The notes: generated by a model from the letters alone, not told the origin. Shown: positions 34,988-44,603, counted from the first letter of the stretch. The stretch is 64,000 bases of DNA from Aurantimonas sp965217685 (GCA_965217685.1 CBDCIZ010000003.1:4278001-4342000), one strand, 5' to 3'. Made by a program: numbers and translations.

Positions 34988-37498
34988 CTAACTCTCCCGG
35001 CCGATCCGTCTGAACCAGCCATCCTCGTCGATGACCTTGACTCCGAACGCCTTCGCCTTGTCGAGCTTCGAGCCGGCGCCGGGGCCGGCGACGACGAGGT
35101 CGGTCTTCTTCGAGACAGAGCCGGCCGTCCTGGCGCCGAGTGCTTCGGCCATGCTCTTCGCCTCGTCGCGGGTCATCTGCTCGAGCGAGCCGGTGAAGAC
35201 GATGGTGAGGCCTGCGACGGGAGAATCGGCGGGTGGGGCAGTGCGTTCGTTGGTGGTCTTGACGCCGGCCTTCAGAAGCGCCTCGACGGCGCCGCGATTG
35301 TGGTCCTCGGCAAAGAACTGGAAGAGCGATTGCGTCGCGACCGGACCGATATCGCCATCGGTCGAGAGCCGGTCGAAGGCTTCGCCGGGGGCTTCGCGCC
35401 TGGCCTCCGCGATGGCTTTTCGAACGCCCGCCGCATCGGCGAAGCGCTCCTTCAGGGCGGCGCGCTGGTTGACCTTGAGGCCGAGCGCCTTGTCCCTGAG
35501 CGGATCGTAATCGTCCTTGGCGAGCTGCGCGTCACCGACGGCGGTGAGAGCCGCAAAGGTCTTGTCGCCGATATGCGGCGTCGTCTCCAGCGCCTGCCAG
35601 GCCTCCCCCGGACGAGATCTCGCAGCGTCGTCGACGCCGGCGATCAGGGCCGGCACGTCGTCGAACAGACGGGCCAGCGCCTTGGAAGAGGTCTCGCCGA
35701 TCTGCGGGATGCCGAGGCCGAAGACGAAGCGGTCGAGCGGAACCGTGCGGCGGTCGTCGATGGCGGCAAGCAGATTCTCGATCGCCTTGGAGGTCTCCAC
35801 TTTTTTTGCCGGCTTATCCGGCTCGACCTTGCCTTGCGCCTCGCGCCGGGCCTCCGAAACCGCGCGGCGGCGGGTCTCGATGGCGTCGCGCAGCGGCTCG
35901 AACGTCAGGTTGAAGATGTCGGCGGGCTGGCGCACGAGACCTGCGTCGAACAGGGTCTCGATATAGGTGTCTCCGAAACCCTCGATATCGAGCGCGCCCC
36001 GCGAGACGAAGTGCTTGAGGCCCTCGCGGCCCTGCGCCGGACAGGTGAGACCCGCGGTGCAGCGGCGCTTGGAATCGGGACGGCCGGTGCGCGGGTTCAT
36101 CTCCCGAACGGCTTTGGAACCGCAGACCGGGCAATGGTCCGGGAAGACGAACGGTTCGGCGCTCTTCGGGCGCTTGTCCATGAAGACGTCGAGCACCTGC
36201 GGGATGACATCGCCGGCGCGCTGGACGATGACGGTGTCGCCGATGCGGATGTCGCGGCCTTCCCGCAAGAGATCGCCGTTCGAATCGTGGCCGGCGATGT
36301 AGTCCTCGTTGTGCAGCGTCGCGTTGGAGACGACGACGCCGCCGACCGTCACCGGCTTCAGCTTGGCGACCGGTGTCATGGCGCCAGTGCGGCCGACCTG
36401 GATGTCGATGCCCTGAAGCGTCGTCGTCGCTTGCTCGGCCGGGAATTTGTGGGCGATCGCCCAGCGCGGCGAGCGCGAGACGAAGCCGAGCTCCTTCTGC
36501 AGGGCGAGATCGTCGACCTTGTAGACGACGCCGTCGATGTCGTAGCCGAGATCGGCGCGCTGGGCCTCGATCTTGCGGTACTGGTCGATGAGGCCGTCGA
36601 TCGTGTCGAAGCGGGCCATCAGCGGATTGACCGCAAAGCCCATCGTTCCGAAAGCCTCGACCATTTCGGTCTGGGTCTTGCCGGGCACCTCGCTCGCCTC
36701 TCCCCAGGCATAGGCGAAGAATTTCAGCGGCCGCGAGCGGGTGATCGCCGGGTCCTTCTGGCGCAGCGAACCGGCCGCGGCGTTGCGCGGATTGGCGAAC
36801 TGGCGAACCTTTGTTAATCCGCTGCCTGCCTCAAACGCCTCGATGTCCTCCGTCTCTCCATCTGTAACCGCGAATGACTCTGCGTCCACCATGAGTCCGG
36901 CGTTCAACTCAATGAAATCGGCGTGGCTCATATAGACCTCGCCGCGCACCTCGAAGATGTCCGGCTTCACGCCGGCGAGGCGATGCGGGATGTCGTCGAT
37001 GGTCAGCGCGTTGGCGGTCACGTCCTCGCCGACGGCGCCGTCGCCGCGGGTCGCGGCAGAGACGAGGCGGCCTTTCTCGTAGCGGAGGGAAAGCGAGAGC
37101 CCGTCGATCTTCGGTTCAGCGGTGATGGCGAGCCTGGCCTCGTCCTTCAAGTCGAGAAAGCGACGGACGCGCCGGGCGAAGTCTTCGACATCCGCGTCGG
37201 AAAAGGCATTGTCGAGGGAGAGCATCGGCAGGGCGTGGCGCACCTTGGCGAATTTCGACGAGGGCGACGCACCGACACGGACGGAGGGGGAATCGGCGCG
37301 GACGAGGTCGGAAAAACGCCGCTCCAGGGCGGCGTTGCGGCGGCGCAGCGCGTCGTAATCGGCGTCGGAGATCGTCGGCGCGTCGTCGCCGTGATAGCGC
37401 GCGTCATGACCGGCGATCTCCCTGGCCAGTCGTGCCAACTCCTCTTCAGCCTCGGACGTCGTCAGGTCGTCCGTCGCTTTATACGCCATGCCGCTCAT
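34988..37498 (-). CDS. ligA: NAD+-dependent DNA ligase LigA, enlarged
   Basis: 836 residues, against about 670 in E. coli. Domain Ia and the adenylation domain come first, with the nucleophile Lys at about 130 in AEPKIDGLSLSLRY. The OB fold follows, then a zinc finger (CPVCG, then RCTAGLTCP), helix-hairpin-helix repeats and a BRCT domain (PVAGLTIVFTGSLEQMTRDE to the end). Extra sequence lies at about 215-235 (acidic), at about 570-595 (Arg/Lys-rich) and within the HhH region. The ATG at 37498 overlaps the stop of the monooxygenase gene (ATGA); an ATG nine bases later is also possible. Essential for Okazaki-fragment joining. Confidence 0.95.
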   Translation of the reverse strand: MSGMAYKATDDLTTSEAEEELARLAREIAGHDARYHGDDAPTISDADYDALRRRNAALERRFSDLVRADSPSVRVGASPSSKFAKVRHALPMLSLDNAFSDADVEDFARRVRRFLDLKDEARLAITAEPKIDGLSLSLRYEKGRLVSAATRGDGAVGEDVTANALTIDDIPHRLAGVKPDIFEVRGEVYMSHADFIELNAGLMVDAESFAVTDGETEDIEAFEAGSGLTKVRQFANPRNAAAGSLRQKDPAITRSRPLKFFAYAWGEASEVPGKTQTEMVEAFGTMGFAVNPLMARFDTIDGLIDQYRKIEAQRADLGYDIDGVVYKVDDLALQKELGFVSRSPRWAIAHKFPAEQATTTLQGIDIQVGRTGAMTPVAKLKPVTVGGVVVSNATLHNEDYIAGHDSNGDLLREGRDIRIGDTVIVQRAGDVIPQVLDVFMDKRPKSAEPFVFPDHCPVCGSKAVREMNPRTGRPDSKRRCTAGLTCPAQGREGLKHFVSRGALDIEGFGDTYIETLFDAGLVRQPADIFNLTFEPLRDAIETRRRAVSEARREAQGKVEPDKPAKKVETSKAIENLLAAIDDRRTVPLDRFVFGLGIPQIGETSSKALARLFDDVPALIAGVDDAARSRPGEAWQALETTPHIGDKTFAALTAVGDAQLAKDDYDPLRDKALGLKVNQRAALKERFADAAGVRKAIAEARREAPGEAFDRLSTDGDIGPVATQSLFQFFAEDHNRGAVEALLKAGVKTTNERTAPPADSPVAGLTIVFTGSLEQMTRDEAKSMAEALGARTAGSVSKKTDLVVAGPGAGSKLDKAKAFGVKVIDEDGWFRRIGRES

Positions 37499-38736
37499 CC
37501 GATGCTCGTCGTGCCTTTTCCGTCCCATGCCGGGCGGTGGTGGGCGCCCTCGCCGTGCTGATCGCCCGGCGCTTCTTCATCGTGGTCTTCGCTGCCGCCG
37601 GCCAACCACGGCAGAGGCTTCATGTCGAGGGCCAAAAGGCGCTCGGCGATGCGACGCGAGACGAAGGGCAGGCTCGAAGCCAACGGCCCGAGGAGACGGA
37701 TCACCCAGAGCGCGGCCGCCGGTGGATCGGAAACGAAATCGGTGCCGGCACGGGTGGTGTCGAGCACCTGCCTGACCGCCGTCAGCCGCTTCGTTTCGTA
37801 TTCGCTCTCGCGGCCGAAGCTGGCGAGCCAGGCGAGCGTTGCGGCATCCCAGATGCCGAGATTCATGCCGCGACCGCCGACCGGGGAATGGACATGGGCC
37901 GCATCGCCCGCGAGGAACACGCGGCCCTTGGCCATGCGCTCGGCGCGGCGGAAGGCGATGCTAAAGCGCGAGGACCATGTGACCTCCGCGATGTTGGTCA
38001 GGCCGTCGAGCAGCGCGTCGGTGGACGCGGCGATGCCGACATATCGGGCGTGGGTTCCGTCGATCGGGATCATCGCCCGTACACCGCCCACGGTGCGCAG
38101 ATCGGCGTGGGCGGTCAACGGGTCGACGGGCGTTTCGAAAACGACGTCGGCGAGCGCGAACTCCGTTGGATGGGCCTTGCCGGTCAGCGGGATGTCGATG
38201 TCCTGTCGCACAAGCGAATGGCTGCCGTCGGCGCCGAGGACGAGGTCGCAGGACAGGCGCTCGCCGGTCGAAAGCGTCACCATCGGACGGTGGGTGTCGG
38301 CAAGGCTTTCGAAGGCGACGCCCCACTCGACCGCGATGCCGCGCGCTTGAAGCCAAGCGATCATCAGCCGCTCGGTGCGGCCCTGGGGCAGCGACAGGAT
38401 AAACGGATGCCTGGTTTTCGCGCGTGCAGCGCCGGTCCCGAGGCTCGCAAGGCGCTTGCCGTCTCTCGCGATTTCGAAGCGCTCGATGCGCGTGCCGGCA
38501 GCGAGAAGCTCGGCGGTGAGGCCCGAGGCCTCGAAGACATCCAGCGTCGTCGGCATGATCGCCAGCGCGCGCGACTGGGTTTGCGGAGTCGGCCCCTCGC
38601 CCTTGTCGACGATGCGCGGACGAAACCCGCGACGGGTAAACTCGACGGCCGCGGCGAGCCCGACCGGGCCGGCGCCGACGATCAACACCTTTCGGTCGCT
38701 GGATGCGCGCGACGCGCCGGGCCTGGCCTCGCTCAC
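37495..38736 (-). CDS. FAD-dependent monooxygenase, PHBH/aromatic hydroxylase type
   Basis: 413 residues. The N-terminal FAD motif VLIVGAGPVGLAAAVEF has GxGxxG at about 21-26. The middle motif LVLGADGSHSLVRQ and the ribityl-binding motif GRVFLAGDAAHVHSPVGGRG near residue 290 identify a class A flavoprotein monooxygenase; the substrate may be an aromatic compound. The last 30 residues are polar and His/Asp/Gly-rich, outside the fold. The start is a GTG overlapping the recN stop (GTGA), and the stop overlaps the ligA start (ATGA), so it is coupled on both sides. It is not a usual member of this cluster. Confidence 0.85.
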   Translation of the reverse strand: MSEARPGASRASSDRKVLIVGAGPVGLAAAVEFTRRGFRPRIVDKGEGPTPQTQSRALAIMPTTLDVFEASGLTAELLAAGTRIERFEIARDGKRLASLGTGAARAKTRHPFILSLPQGRTERLMIAWLQARGIAVEWGVAFESLADTHRPMVTLSTGERLSCDLVLGADGSHSLVRQDIDIPLTGKAHPTEFALADVVFETPVDPLTAHADLRTVGGVRAMIPIDGTHARYVGIAASTDALLDGLTNIAEVTWSSRFSIAFRRAERMAKGRVFLAGDAAHVHSPVGGRGMNLGIWDAATLAWLASFGRESEYETKRLTAVRQVLDTTRAGTDFVSDPPAAALWVIRLLGPLASSLPFVSRRIAERLLALDMKPLPWLAGGSEDHDEEAPGDQHGEGAHHRPAWDGKGTTSIG

Positions 38737-40424
38737 GCGCCGGCCCCGATCAGCCGGGCGGCGGCGGCGCGCGCCTCGTCGGTGACGGTCTCGCCGGCGA
38801 GCATGCGGGCGATCTCCTCGCGGCGGCCGTCGGCGCCGATCGGCGACACGCGGGTCGCAACGCGATCCTCGGCGGCGTTCGCGGCGGCCTTGGAAATGAG
38901 GAGATGCGTCGTCGCGCGGGCGGCGACCTGCGGCGCGTGGGTGACGGCGAGGACCTGGACGCTGCGCGCGAGCCGCGCGAGGCGGCGGCCGATGGCATCC
39001 GCCACCGCGCCGCCGACGCCGGTGTCGATCTCGTCGAAGACCAGGGTCGGCGCCGAGCCCCGATCGGCGAGCGCCACCTTGAGGGCCAGGAGAAACCGCG
39101 ACAGCTCGCCGCCGGACGCGACCTTCATCATCGGGCCGGCACGGGTGCCGGGATTGGTGCGAACGTGGAATTCGACCGCGTCGATGCCGGCGGCATTGGG
39201 CTTTCCGGCGTCGGTCGCGATCTCGACCAGGAAGGCGGCGCGTTCGAGCTTGAGATCGGGCAGCTCGGCCATGACGGCCACTTCCAGAAGCTTGGCCGTG
39301 GTGACGCGTTGGCCCGACAGTTCGTCCGCGAGCGTATCGAAACGGGCGCGCTTTTCGGCAAGCTCCGCTTCGAGCCGCTTCAGCTTCTCCTCGCCGGCGT
39401 CGAGATCGGCGAGATCGCCGATCATCCTCGCTGTCAGCTCGGGCAGGACGTCGACCGGAACCGCGTATTTGCGGCCGGCAGCGCGCAGGGCGAACAATCG
39501 CTCCTCGCATTGCTCCAGGGCGCGCGGGTCGAACTCCAGCGAACGCAAGGCCGCCTCCATCTCGGTCTGGGCGTCGGAGAGCGCGTCGAGGGCGGTGTCG
39601 AGATGTCCGATCACAGAGTCGAGAAGGCCCGGCAACTCGTCGCGCTTGCGGTCGAGTCGCTTCAAAAGGCCGGCCAGCGGCGGGATCGGCGACGACGAAC
39701 CCGACAGTTCTTCGTTGGCGTCGTTGACGTCGGTGGCGATCTTCTCCGAGCGCATCATGATCTGGCGACGCTCGGCCAGTTCCTCTTCCTCTCCGGCGAT
39801 GGGGGCAAGGTCGGAGAGTTCGTCGACGGAGGAGCGCAGATAGTCGGCCTCGCGGGCGGCGGCCTCCACCTTGGCGCGATGCTCGCGCAATTCCTCGCCG
39901 GCACGGCGCCAATCGGCATGGGCACGGGTCACAGCCGAGGCTTCCGGCTGCAAGCCGCCATATTGGTCGAGCAACGTGCGATGGGCTTCGGGATCGACCA
40001 GGGCGCGGTCATCGTGCTGACCGTGGATCTCGACCAGCGCCTTGCCGAGGTCGCGAAGCAGGGAAACGGAGACCGGACGGTCGTTGACGAAGCCGCGGCT
40101 GCGCCCGTCGGCATTCTGCACGCGGCGCAGGATCAGATCGCCGTCGCCGCGTGCGGCCTCCTCGAAGCCGTTCGCCGTAAGGAGGGCGCGCACGCCCTGC
40201 CCGCTCTGGGGCGCGAGATCGAAGGCGGCGACCACTTCGCCCCTGTCGGCGCCGTGGCGCACCAGACCGCCGTCGCCGCGGCCACCGAGGGCCAGCGACA
40301 AAGCGTCGAGCAGGATAGACTTGCCGGCGCCGGTCTCGCCGGTCAGCACCGACAGACCGTCGCCGAGGCTGATTTCCAGCCGCTCGATGAGAACGATGTC
40401 GCAGATGACGAGATGTGCCAGCAT
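38733..40424 (-). CDS. recN: DNA repair protein RecN
   Basis: 563 residues. SMC-like ATPase for double-strand-break repair. It starts MLAHLVICDIVLIERLEI, with Walker A TGETGAGKSILLDAL at about 28-42, a coiled-coil centre (about 160-380, with charged heptads such as AELAEKRARFDTLADEL), the signature ASGGELSRFLLALK and Walker B TLVFDEIDTGVGG near the C-terminus, then LAVTHAPQVAA. The ATG at 40424 matches the family start; its ribosome-binding site is weak. Confidence 0.96.
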   Translation of the reverse strand: MLAHLVICDIVLIERLEISLGDGLSVLTGETGAGKSILLDALSLALGGRGDGGLVRHGADRGEVVAAFDLAPQSGQGVRALLTANGFEEAARGDGDLILRRVQNADGRSRGFVNDRPVSVSLLRDLGKALVEIHGQHDDRALVDPEAHRTLLDQYGGLQPEASAVTRAHADWRRAGEELREHRAKVEAAAREADYLRSSVDELSDLAPIAGEEEELAERRQIMMRSEKIATDVNDANEELSGSSSPIPPLAGLLKRLDRKRDELPGLLDSVIGHLDTALDALSDAQTEMEAALRSLEFDPRALEQCEERLFALRAAGRKYAVPVDVLPELTARMIGDLADLDAGEEKLKRLEAELAEKRARFDTLADELSGQRVTTAKLLEVAVMAELPDLKLERAAFLVEIATDAGKPNAAGIDAVEFHVRTNPGTRAGPMMKVASGGELSRFLLALKVALADRGSAPTLVFDEIDTGVGGAVADAIGRRLARLARSVQVLAVTHAPQVAARATTHLLISKAAANAAEDRVATRVSPIGADGRREEIARMLAGETVTDEARAAAARLIGAGA

Positions 40425-40527
40425 GACCGGTTCGTCGGTACCCAAACGTCGCCGAAATGGCAAGGACGCCCCCGGTCGCGGGGACCGTCACAACATAGGG
40501 TAACCGAACCGCGATTGGGATGCCAAA

Positions 40528-40561
40528 ACGAACAACGCCGGCGACCTTTCGGGCGCCGGCG
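40528..40561 (-). terminator. Terminator after bamD
   Basis: CGCCGGCG pairs with CGCCGGCG around a 10-base loop, followed on the minus strand by TTGTTCGTTTT. It lies 23 bases past the bamD stop and would separate bamD from recN. Confidence 0.65.
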
Positions 40562-40583
40562 CGAGATGTTCGAACGGTTCGGG

Positions 40584-41474
40584 TCAGCCGGTGAAGACGC
40601 CGGAGATCTTGCGGCCCGCCGAAGTGAACCAGGAGCTCGATCCACCGGCCTGGGGCTGCAGGCCCTTCGACTGGAGCAGCGAATAGCTGTCCTTGTACCA
40701 TTGCGAGTCGGGATAGTTCTGGCCGAGCACCGAGGCCGAGGCCTGGGCTTCGCGGGTCAGGCCCATGGCGTAGTAGGCCTCTGTCAGGCGGGAGAGCGCC
40801 TCCTCGACCTGGCGCGACTCGGGATAGACGTCGACGACGTTCTTGAAGCGATTGATCGCCGCGATATATTCGCGCCGCTCCAGATAATAGCGGCCGACCT
40901 GCATCTCCTTGCCGGCGAGCTGGTCGCGGGCGATGCGAACCTTGGTCTTGGCGTCTTCGGCATATTCGGAGTCGGGGTACTTCTCCATCACCTCGCGCAT
41001 GGCGGCGGTGGCGCGGGCCGCCTCCTTCTGGTCGCGGGTGACGTCCGGGATCTGCTTATAATAGGACAGGCCGATGATGTACTGGGCGTAGGCCGCTTCG
41101 TCGGTGCCCGGATAGAGCGACAGATAGCGCTTGGCCGAGTTCACCGCCGTGTCGTAGTCGCCGGCGCGGTAGCTGGCGAAGGCGCTCATCACGAGCGCCT
41201 TGCGGGCCCATTCCGAATAAGGGTGCTGGCGATCGATCGCCTCGAACTTGGCCGAAGCCTCCTTGAGGTTGCCGCCTTCGAGATTGGCCAGGCCCTGATT
41301 GTAGAGGACGTCCGGCGGATCGGTCTGGGCGGCGAGCGCCAACGCTTCGACATCGCTGGTTCCAGACGAAGCGCAGCCCACGAGACCACCCGCTGCGACG
41401 CCCAACGCCAGAATGACGGCCAGGCGCACCGCGACCACGGGACGCGCGACCATCGAAGGTTTCGCTATTCTCAT
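40584..41474 (-). CDS. bamD: Outer-membrane assembly lipoprotein BamD
   Basis: 296 residues. The lipoprotein signal has a lipobox GLVGC (acylated Cys at about 34), followed by five TPR-like repeats (VLYNQGLANLEGGNLKEASA, YSEWARKALVMSAFASYRAGDY, and later YYLERREYIAAINRF). BamD is an essential partner of BamA in beta-barrel insertion. The usual position after lpxC is kept. GGGGGAACC lies upstream of the ATG. Confidence 0.95.
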   Translation of the reverse strand: MRIAKPSMVARPVVAVRLAVILALGVAAGGLVGCASSGTSDVEALALAAQTDPPDVLYNQGLANLEGGNLKEASAKFEAIDRQHPYSEWARKALVMSAFASYRAGDYDTAVNSAKRYLSLYPGTDEAAYAQYIIGLSYYKQIPDVTRDQKEAARATAAMREVMEKYPDSEYAEDAKTKVRIARDQLAGKEMQVGRYYLERREYIAAINRFKNVVDVYPESRQVEEALSRLTEAYYAMGLTREAQASASVLGQNYPDSQWYKDSYSLLQSKGLQPQAGGSSSWFTSAGRKISGVFTG

Positions 41475-41677
41475 CGGTTTCGGTTCCCCCTGCCTTTTGC
41501 CAAGGCATCGATCTTCTACGCGATACCGCCCCGCGCCTCAACGCTCAAGCCAAGCAAGGCGCCTTTTTTGTGTCTGAAACGCCGCATAGGCGCTCACAAG
41601 ATGCGGCAGGCGACAAAGTGTTCGCAGGAGTCACCCCAGGGCAACGCCCGAACCGTCGCATGTGTGTCGCACGCACG

Positions 41678-41711
41678 AAAACGGCCGGGCCGCGCATCGC
41701 GAACCCGGCCG
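41678..41711 (-). terminator. Terminator after lpxC
   Basis: CGGCCGGG pairs with CCCGGCCG (8 bp) and TTTT follows directly on the minus strand, 63 bases past the lpxC stop. Confidence 0.8.
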
Positions 41712-41773
41712 ACTCATAGCTTGCGGGCTCGCCCCGAAACACAGGGCCGGCCCAGCCGAATACCATCACACCG

Positions 41774-42712
41774 TCAGAGCATCTGCGGCCCGTAGGCAGG
41801 TGCGGCAACCGCGACGAGCGGCGCGTGACGGACCGGGTCGACGCGGCGCGCTGGAATTTCCACGATCTCGTAGGCACGGCGGTCGGCGAGCAGCGCTTGC
41901 AGAGCCAGCGCGTTCAGCCGGTGGCCGCCGCGATAGGAGCGGTAGCAGCCCTGGATCCGCATGCCGCAGAGCGCCTGATCGCCGACGGCGTCCAGCGTCT
42001 TGTGGCGAACGAACTCGTCCTTGAAGCGCAGACCGTCCGGGTTGACGATATTGCCGTCGTCGCCGATGACCACCGAGTTGTCGAGCGAGGAGCCCAGCGC
42101 ATAGCCGGCGGCCCAAAGACGCTCGACATCCTTCATGAAACCGAAGGTACGGGCCCGCGACAGATCGCGCGAGAAACGCTCGGCGGTCAGGTCGGCGCAA
42201 TACATCTGTCGGCCGATAGCCGGGGTCTCGAAATCGATCTCGATCTCGAAACGGGTCGTGGCGTGCGGCAGATATTCGGCACGAGCGCCGTTCATCTCCA
42301 CGACGACCGGCTTGACGACGCGCAGATAGCGGCGCTTGCCGGCCTGCCCGACGACGCCGGCTTCGCGGATTGCCGCGATGAAAGCGGCAGCGCAGCCGTC
42401 CATGATCGGCGTCTCGTTGGCGTCGATCTGGACGACGACATTGTCGACGCCCATGGCGTAGAGCGCGGCCATCAGATGTTCGATCGTCGCCACATGGGCG
42501 CCACGCGGGTCGCCGATAACGGTGGAGAGGTCCATCAGGGCGGCGTTGGCCGAGACGGCCTTGATCTCGTGCAGGCGGTCGGACTTGTCGAAGAGGTGGA
42601 AAACGATACCGGTGTTGATCTCAGCCGGCAGGAGCGTCAGTCGAACGGGAAGACCGGAATGCACGCCGATCCCATCGAATTCGGCCCGCGCACCCATCGT
42701 CTGCTGAAACAT
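41774..42712 (-). CDS. lpxC: UDP-3-O-acyl-N-acetylglucosamine deacetylase LpxC
   Basis: 312 residues. Zinc amidase for the committed step of lipid A synthesis. Zinc ligands are H79 (TIEHLMAAL), H237 and D241 (FVRHKTLDAVGD), and H264 (GGHRLN) is the general acid. The ATG at 42712 (MFQQTMGARAEFDGIGVHSG) gives the normal family length; an in-frame TTG 60 bases earlier is less likely. The gene has its own candidate promoter and terminator between ftsZ and bamD. Confidence 0.96.
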   Translation of the reverse strand: MFQQTMGARAEFDGIGVHSGLPVRLTLLPAEINTGIVFHLFDKSDRLHEIKAVSANAALMDLSTVIGDPRGAHVATIEHLMAALYAMGVDNVVVQIDANETPIMDGCAAAFIAAIREAGVVGQAGKRRYLRVVKPVVVEMNGARAEYLPHATTRFEIEIDFETPAIGRQMYCADLTAERFSRDLSRARTFGFMKDVERLWAAGYALGSSLDNSVVIGDDGNIVNPDGLRFKDEFVRHKTLDAVGDQALCGMRIQGCYRSYRGGHRLNALALQALLADRRAYEIVEIPARRVDPVRHAPLVAVAAPAYGPQML

Positions 42713-42870
42713 AACCACTCTCGGCAACCTTTCCTGCCTGCCATGCTGCGCTGCACTCGGTGCATCGGGCAACTGACGGGCATCCCCATCTTCGGGAGGC
42801 TCGGCGGTGGATCAGCAGACCCCCTCCCCAGGAGAGTCGCACCATCGCCATCCTCAAATTCATGACGCTT
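42713..42870. other. Leader region of lpxC
   Basis: Non-coding stretch between the candidate lpxC promoter and its ATG. It contains a GGAGGGGG tract far from the start codon. No other element is seen. Confidence 0.4.
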
Positions 42871-42899
42871 GTCCTAGTGCCACGGGCTGTTTCGGCCAA
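42871..42899 (-). promoter_or_regulatory. Candidate lpxC promoter
   Basis: On the minus strand TTGGCCG, 14 bases, ACTAGGAC. This is a partial match to the alphaproteobacterial TTGACGS-N10-14-GCTANAWC consensus. It lies between the ftsZ terminator and lpxC, where an lpxC promoter is required if that terminator is efficient. Confidence 0.4.
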
Positions 42900-42980
42900 A
42901 TCACACTTGATTACCCGATGTTACCGAATTCTGGTTTCTGTATCGTTAAAATGCAATCTTTTCAGCAGCTTACAAATGTT

Positions 42981-43009
42981 AAGGCCCGCCGGATCGACCG
43001 GCGGGCCTT
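42981..43009 (-). terminator. Terminator after ftsZ
   Basis: A perfect 12-bp stem (AAGGCCCGCCGG with CCGGCGGGCCTT, 5-base loop) lies 25 bases past the ftsZ stop, followed on the minus strand by an AT-rich AACATTTGT tract. Confidence 0.8.
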
Positions 43010-43034
43010 GTGTCAGCCTTGCAACAGTTGGATG

Positions 43035-44582
43035 TCAGTTGGCCTGGCGGCGCAAAAAGGCAGGAATCTCAAGCTGATCGTCCTCGGCTTGCGGGCGAAC
43101 CTGCGACACTGGACGCGCCGCCGATTCGGCCGCCGAGCGGCGTGGTGCGTAAGGGTTCGGCTCGACATGAGCGCGACGCGGCTCTTGCTGCGGTGCGGAA
43201 ACGTGACCGGTGGTCTCGTCTTCCTCGCGACGCGACAGACCCGTGGTCAACCGGCGCAGCAGCCCCATCGGACCGCGTTCGTCGCCATGACCCTCGGCCG
43301 CGGCGCGGCTCTCGATCTCGGCGCGAACCGTCGGCGGGAAGTCCTCGACCTGCGGCATGCGGGCCGCGGCCATCGGACGCTCGGCTGTCACCGTGCTCAC
43401 CTGAGCGATCTCGGCTTCCAGAGCGGCGGTGAAGTCGTCGTCGACCTCTTCGTCATGGGAGTCGAAGGCCTGGACCGGCTGCGGCGCGGCGGGGGCGGCG
43501 ATCGTTGCGACCGGACGGGCCATCTGGACCTGCGGCTGCGGCACGGCGCGCGGCTGCTGGGCGACGGCGGCCGGCATCGAATGCGCCGCCTGGCTGCGCT
43601 CGAAGGCTTCCATCTCGGCCTTGTCGATGCCGGTGGCGACGACCGAGACGCGAATGACGCCTTCCAGGTTCTCGTCGAAGGTCGCGCCGAGGATGATGTT
43701 GGCGTCCTGATCGACTTCCTCGCGGATGCGGGTGGCCGCCTCGTCGACTTCGAAGAGGGTCAGGTCCCGGCCGCCGGTGATCGAGATCAGCAGGCCACGG
43801 GCGCCCTTCATCGAGGTCTCGTCGAGCAGCGGGTTGGCGATCGCGGCCTCGGCGGCGGCCATCGCACGACCTTCGCCGGACGCTTCGCCGGTGCCCATCA
43901 TCGCCTTGCCCATCTCGCGCATGACCGAACGGACGTCGGCGAAGTCGAGGTTGATCAGGCCTTCCTTGACCATCAGGTCGGTGATGCAGGCAACGCCCGA
44001 ATAGAGCACCTGGTCGGCCATGCCGAAGGCGTCGGCGAAGGTGGTCTTGTCGTTGGCGATGCGGAAGAGGTTCTGGTTCGGGATGACGATCAGCGTATCG
44101 ACGTTCTTCTGCAGTTCCTCGATGCCCTGGTCGGCGATGCGCAGGCGGCGCTGGCCCTCGAAGTGGAACGGCTTGGTGACGACGCCGACGGTCAGGATGC
44201 CCTTTTCGCGCGCCGCGCGGGCAACGACCGGTGCCGCGCCGGTGCCGGTGCCGCCGCCCATGCCGGCGGTGACGAAGCACATGTGCGAGCCGAGCAGGTG
44301 ATCGCAGATCTCGTCGATCGACTCTTCGGCAGCGGCGCGGCCGACTTCCGGCTGCGAACCGGCGCCGAGACCCTCGGTGACGGCGACGCCCATCTGGATG
44401 ATGCGTTCGGCGCGCGAGGAGCGCAGGGCCTGGGCATCGGTGTTGGCGATCACGAACTCGACGCCTTCGAGACCGGCATTGATCATGTTGTTGACGGCGT
44501 TGCAGCCGCCGCCGCCAACGCCGAACACGGTGATGCGGGGCTTCAGCTCGGTGATGTCGGGCTTCTTCAAGGTGATGCTCAT
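43035..44582 (-). CDS. ftsZ: Cell division protein FtsZ
   Basis: 515 residues. Tubulin-like GTPase forming the Z ring. The tubulin signature GGGTGTG is at 109-115, the N-terminal G-box is FGVGGGGCNAVNNMI, and the T7 loop region contains NLDFADVRSVM. A long Pro/Gln/Glu-rich linker from about 320 to 500 ends in the conserved C-terminal peptide (LEIPAFLRRQAN) that binds FtsA and other partners. RBS AGAGGATCC. A terminator-like hairpin lies 22 bases upstream of the ATG. Confidence 0.97.
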   Translation of the reverse strand: MSITLKKPDITELKPRITVFGVGGGGCNAVNNMINAGLEGVEFVIANTDAQALRSSRAERIIQMGVAVTEGLGAGSQPEVGRAAAEESIDEICDHLLGSHMCFVTAGMGGGTGTGAAPVVARAAREKGILTVGVVTKPFHFEGQRRLRIADQGIEELQKNVDTLIVIPNQNLFRIANDKTTFADAFGMADQVLYSGVACITDLMVKEGLINLDFADVRSVMREMGKAMMGTGEASGEGRAMAAAEAAIANPLLDETSMKGARGLLISITGGRDLTLFEVDEAATRIREEVDQDANIILGATFDENLEGVIRVSVVATGIDKAEMEAFERSQAAHSMPAAVAQQPRAVPQPQVQMARPVATIAAPAAPQPVQAFDSHDEEVDDDFTAALEAEIAQVSTVTAERPMAAARMPQVEDFPPTVRAEIESRAAAEGHGDERGPMGLLRRLTTGLSRREEDETTGHVSAPQQEPRRAHVEPNPYAPRRSAAESAARPVSQVRPQAEDDQLEIPAFLRRQAN

Positions 44583-44603
44583 TGCCTTTGGATCCTCTGT
44601 TAC

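Noticed and set aside
38703..41795. Open frame of about 1,030 codons on the plus strand opposite recN and bamD
   Set aside because: Antisense shadow with repetitive Gly/Arg/Asp composition and no recognisable domain; the minus strand carries well-identified genes.
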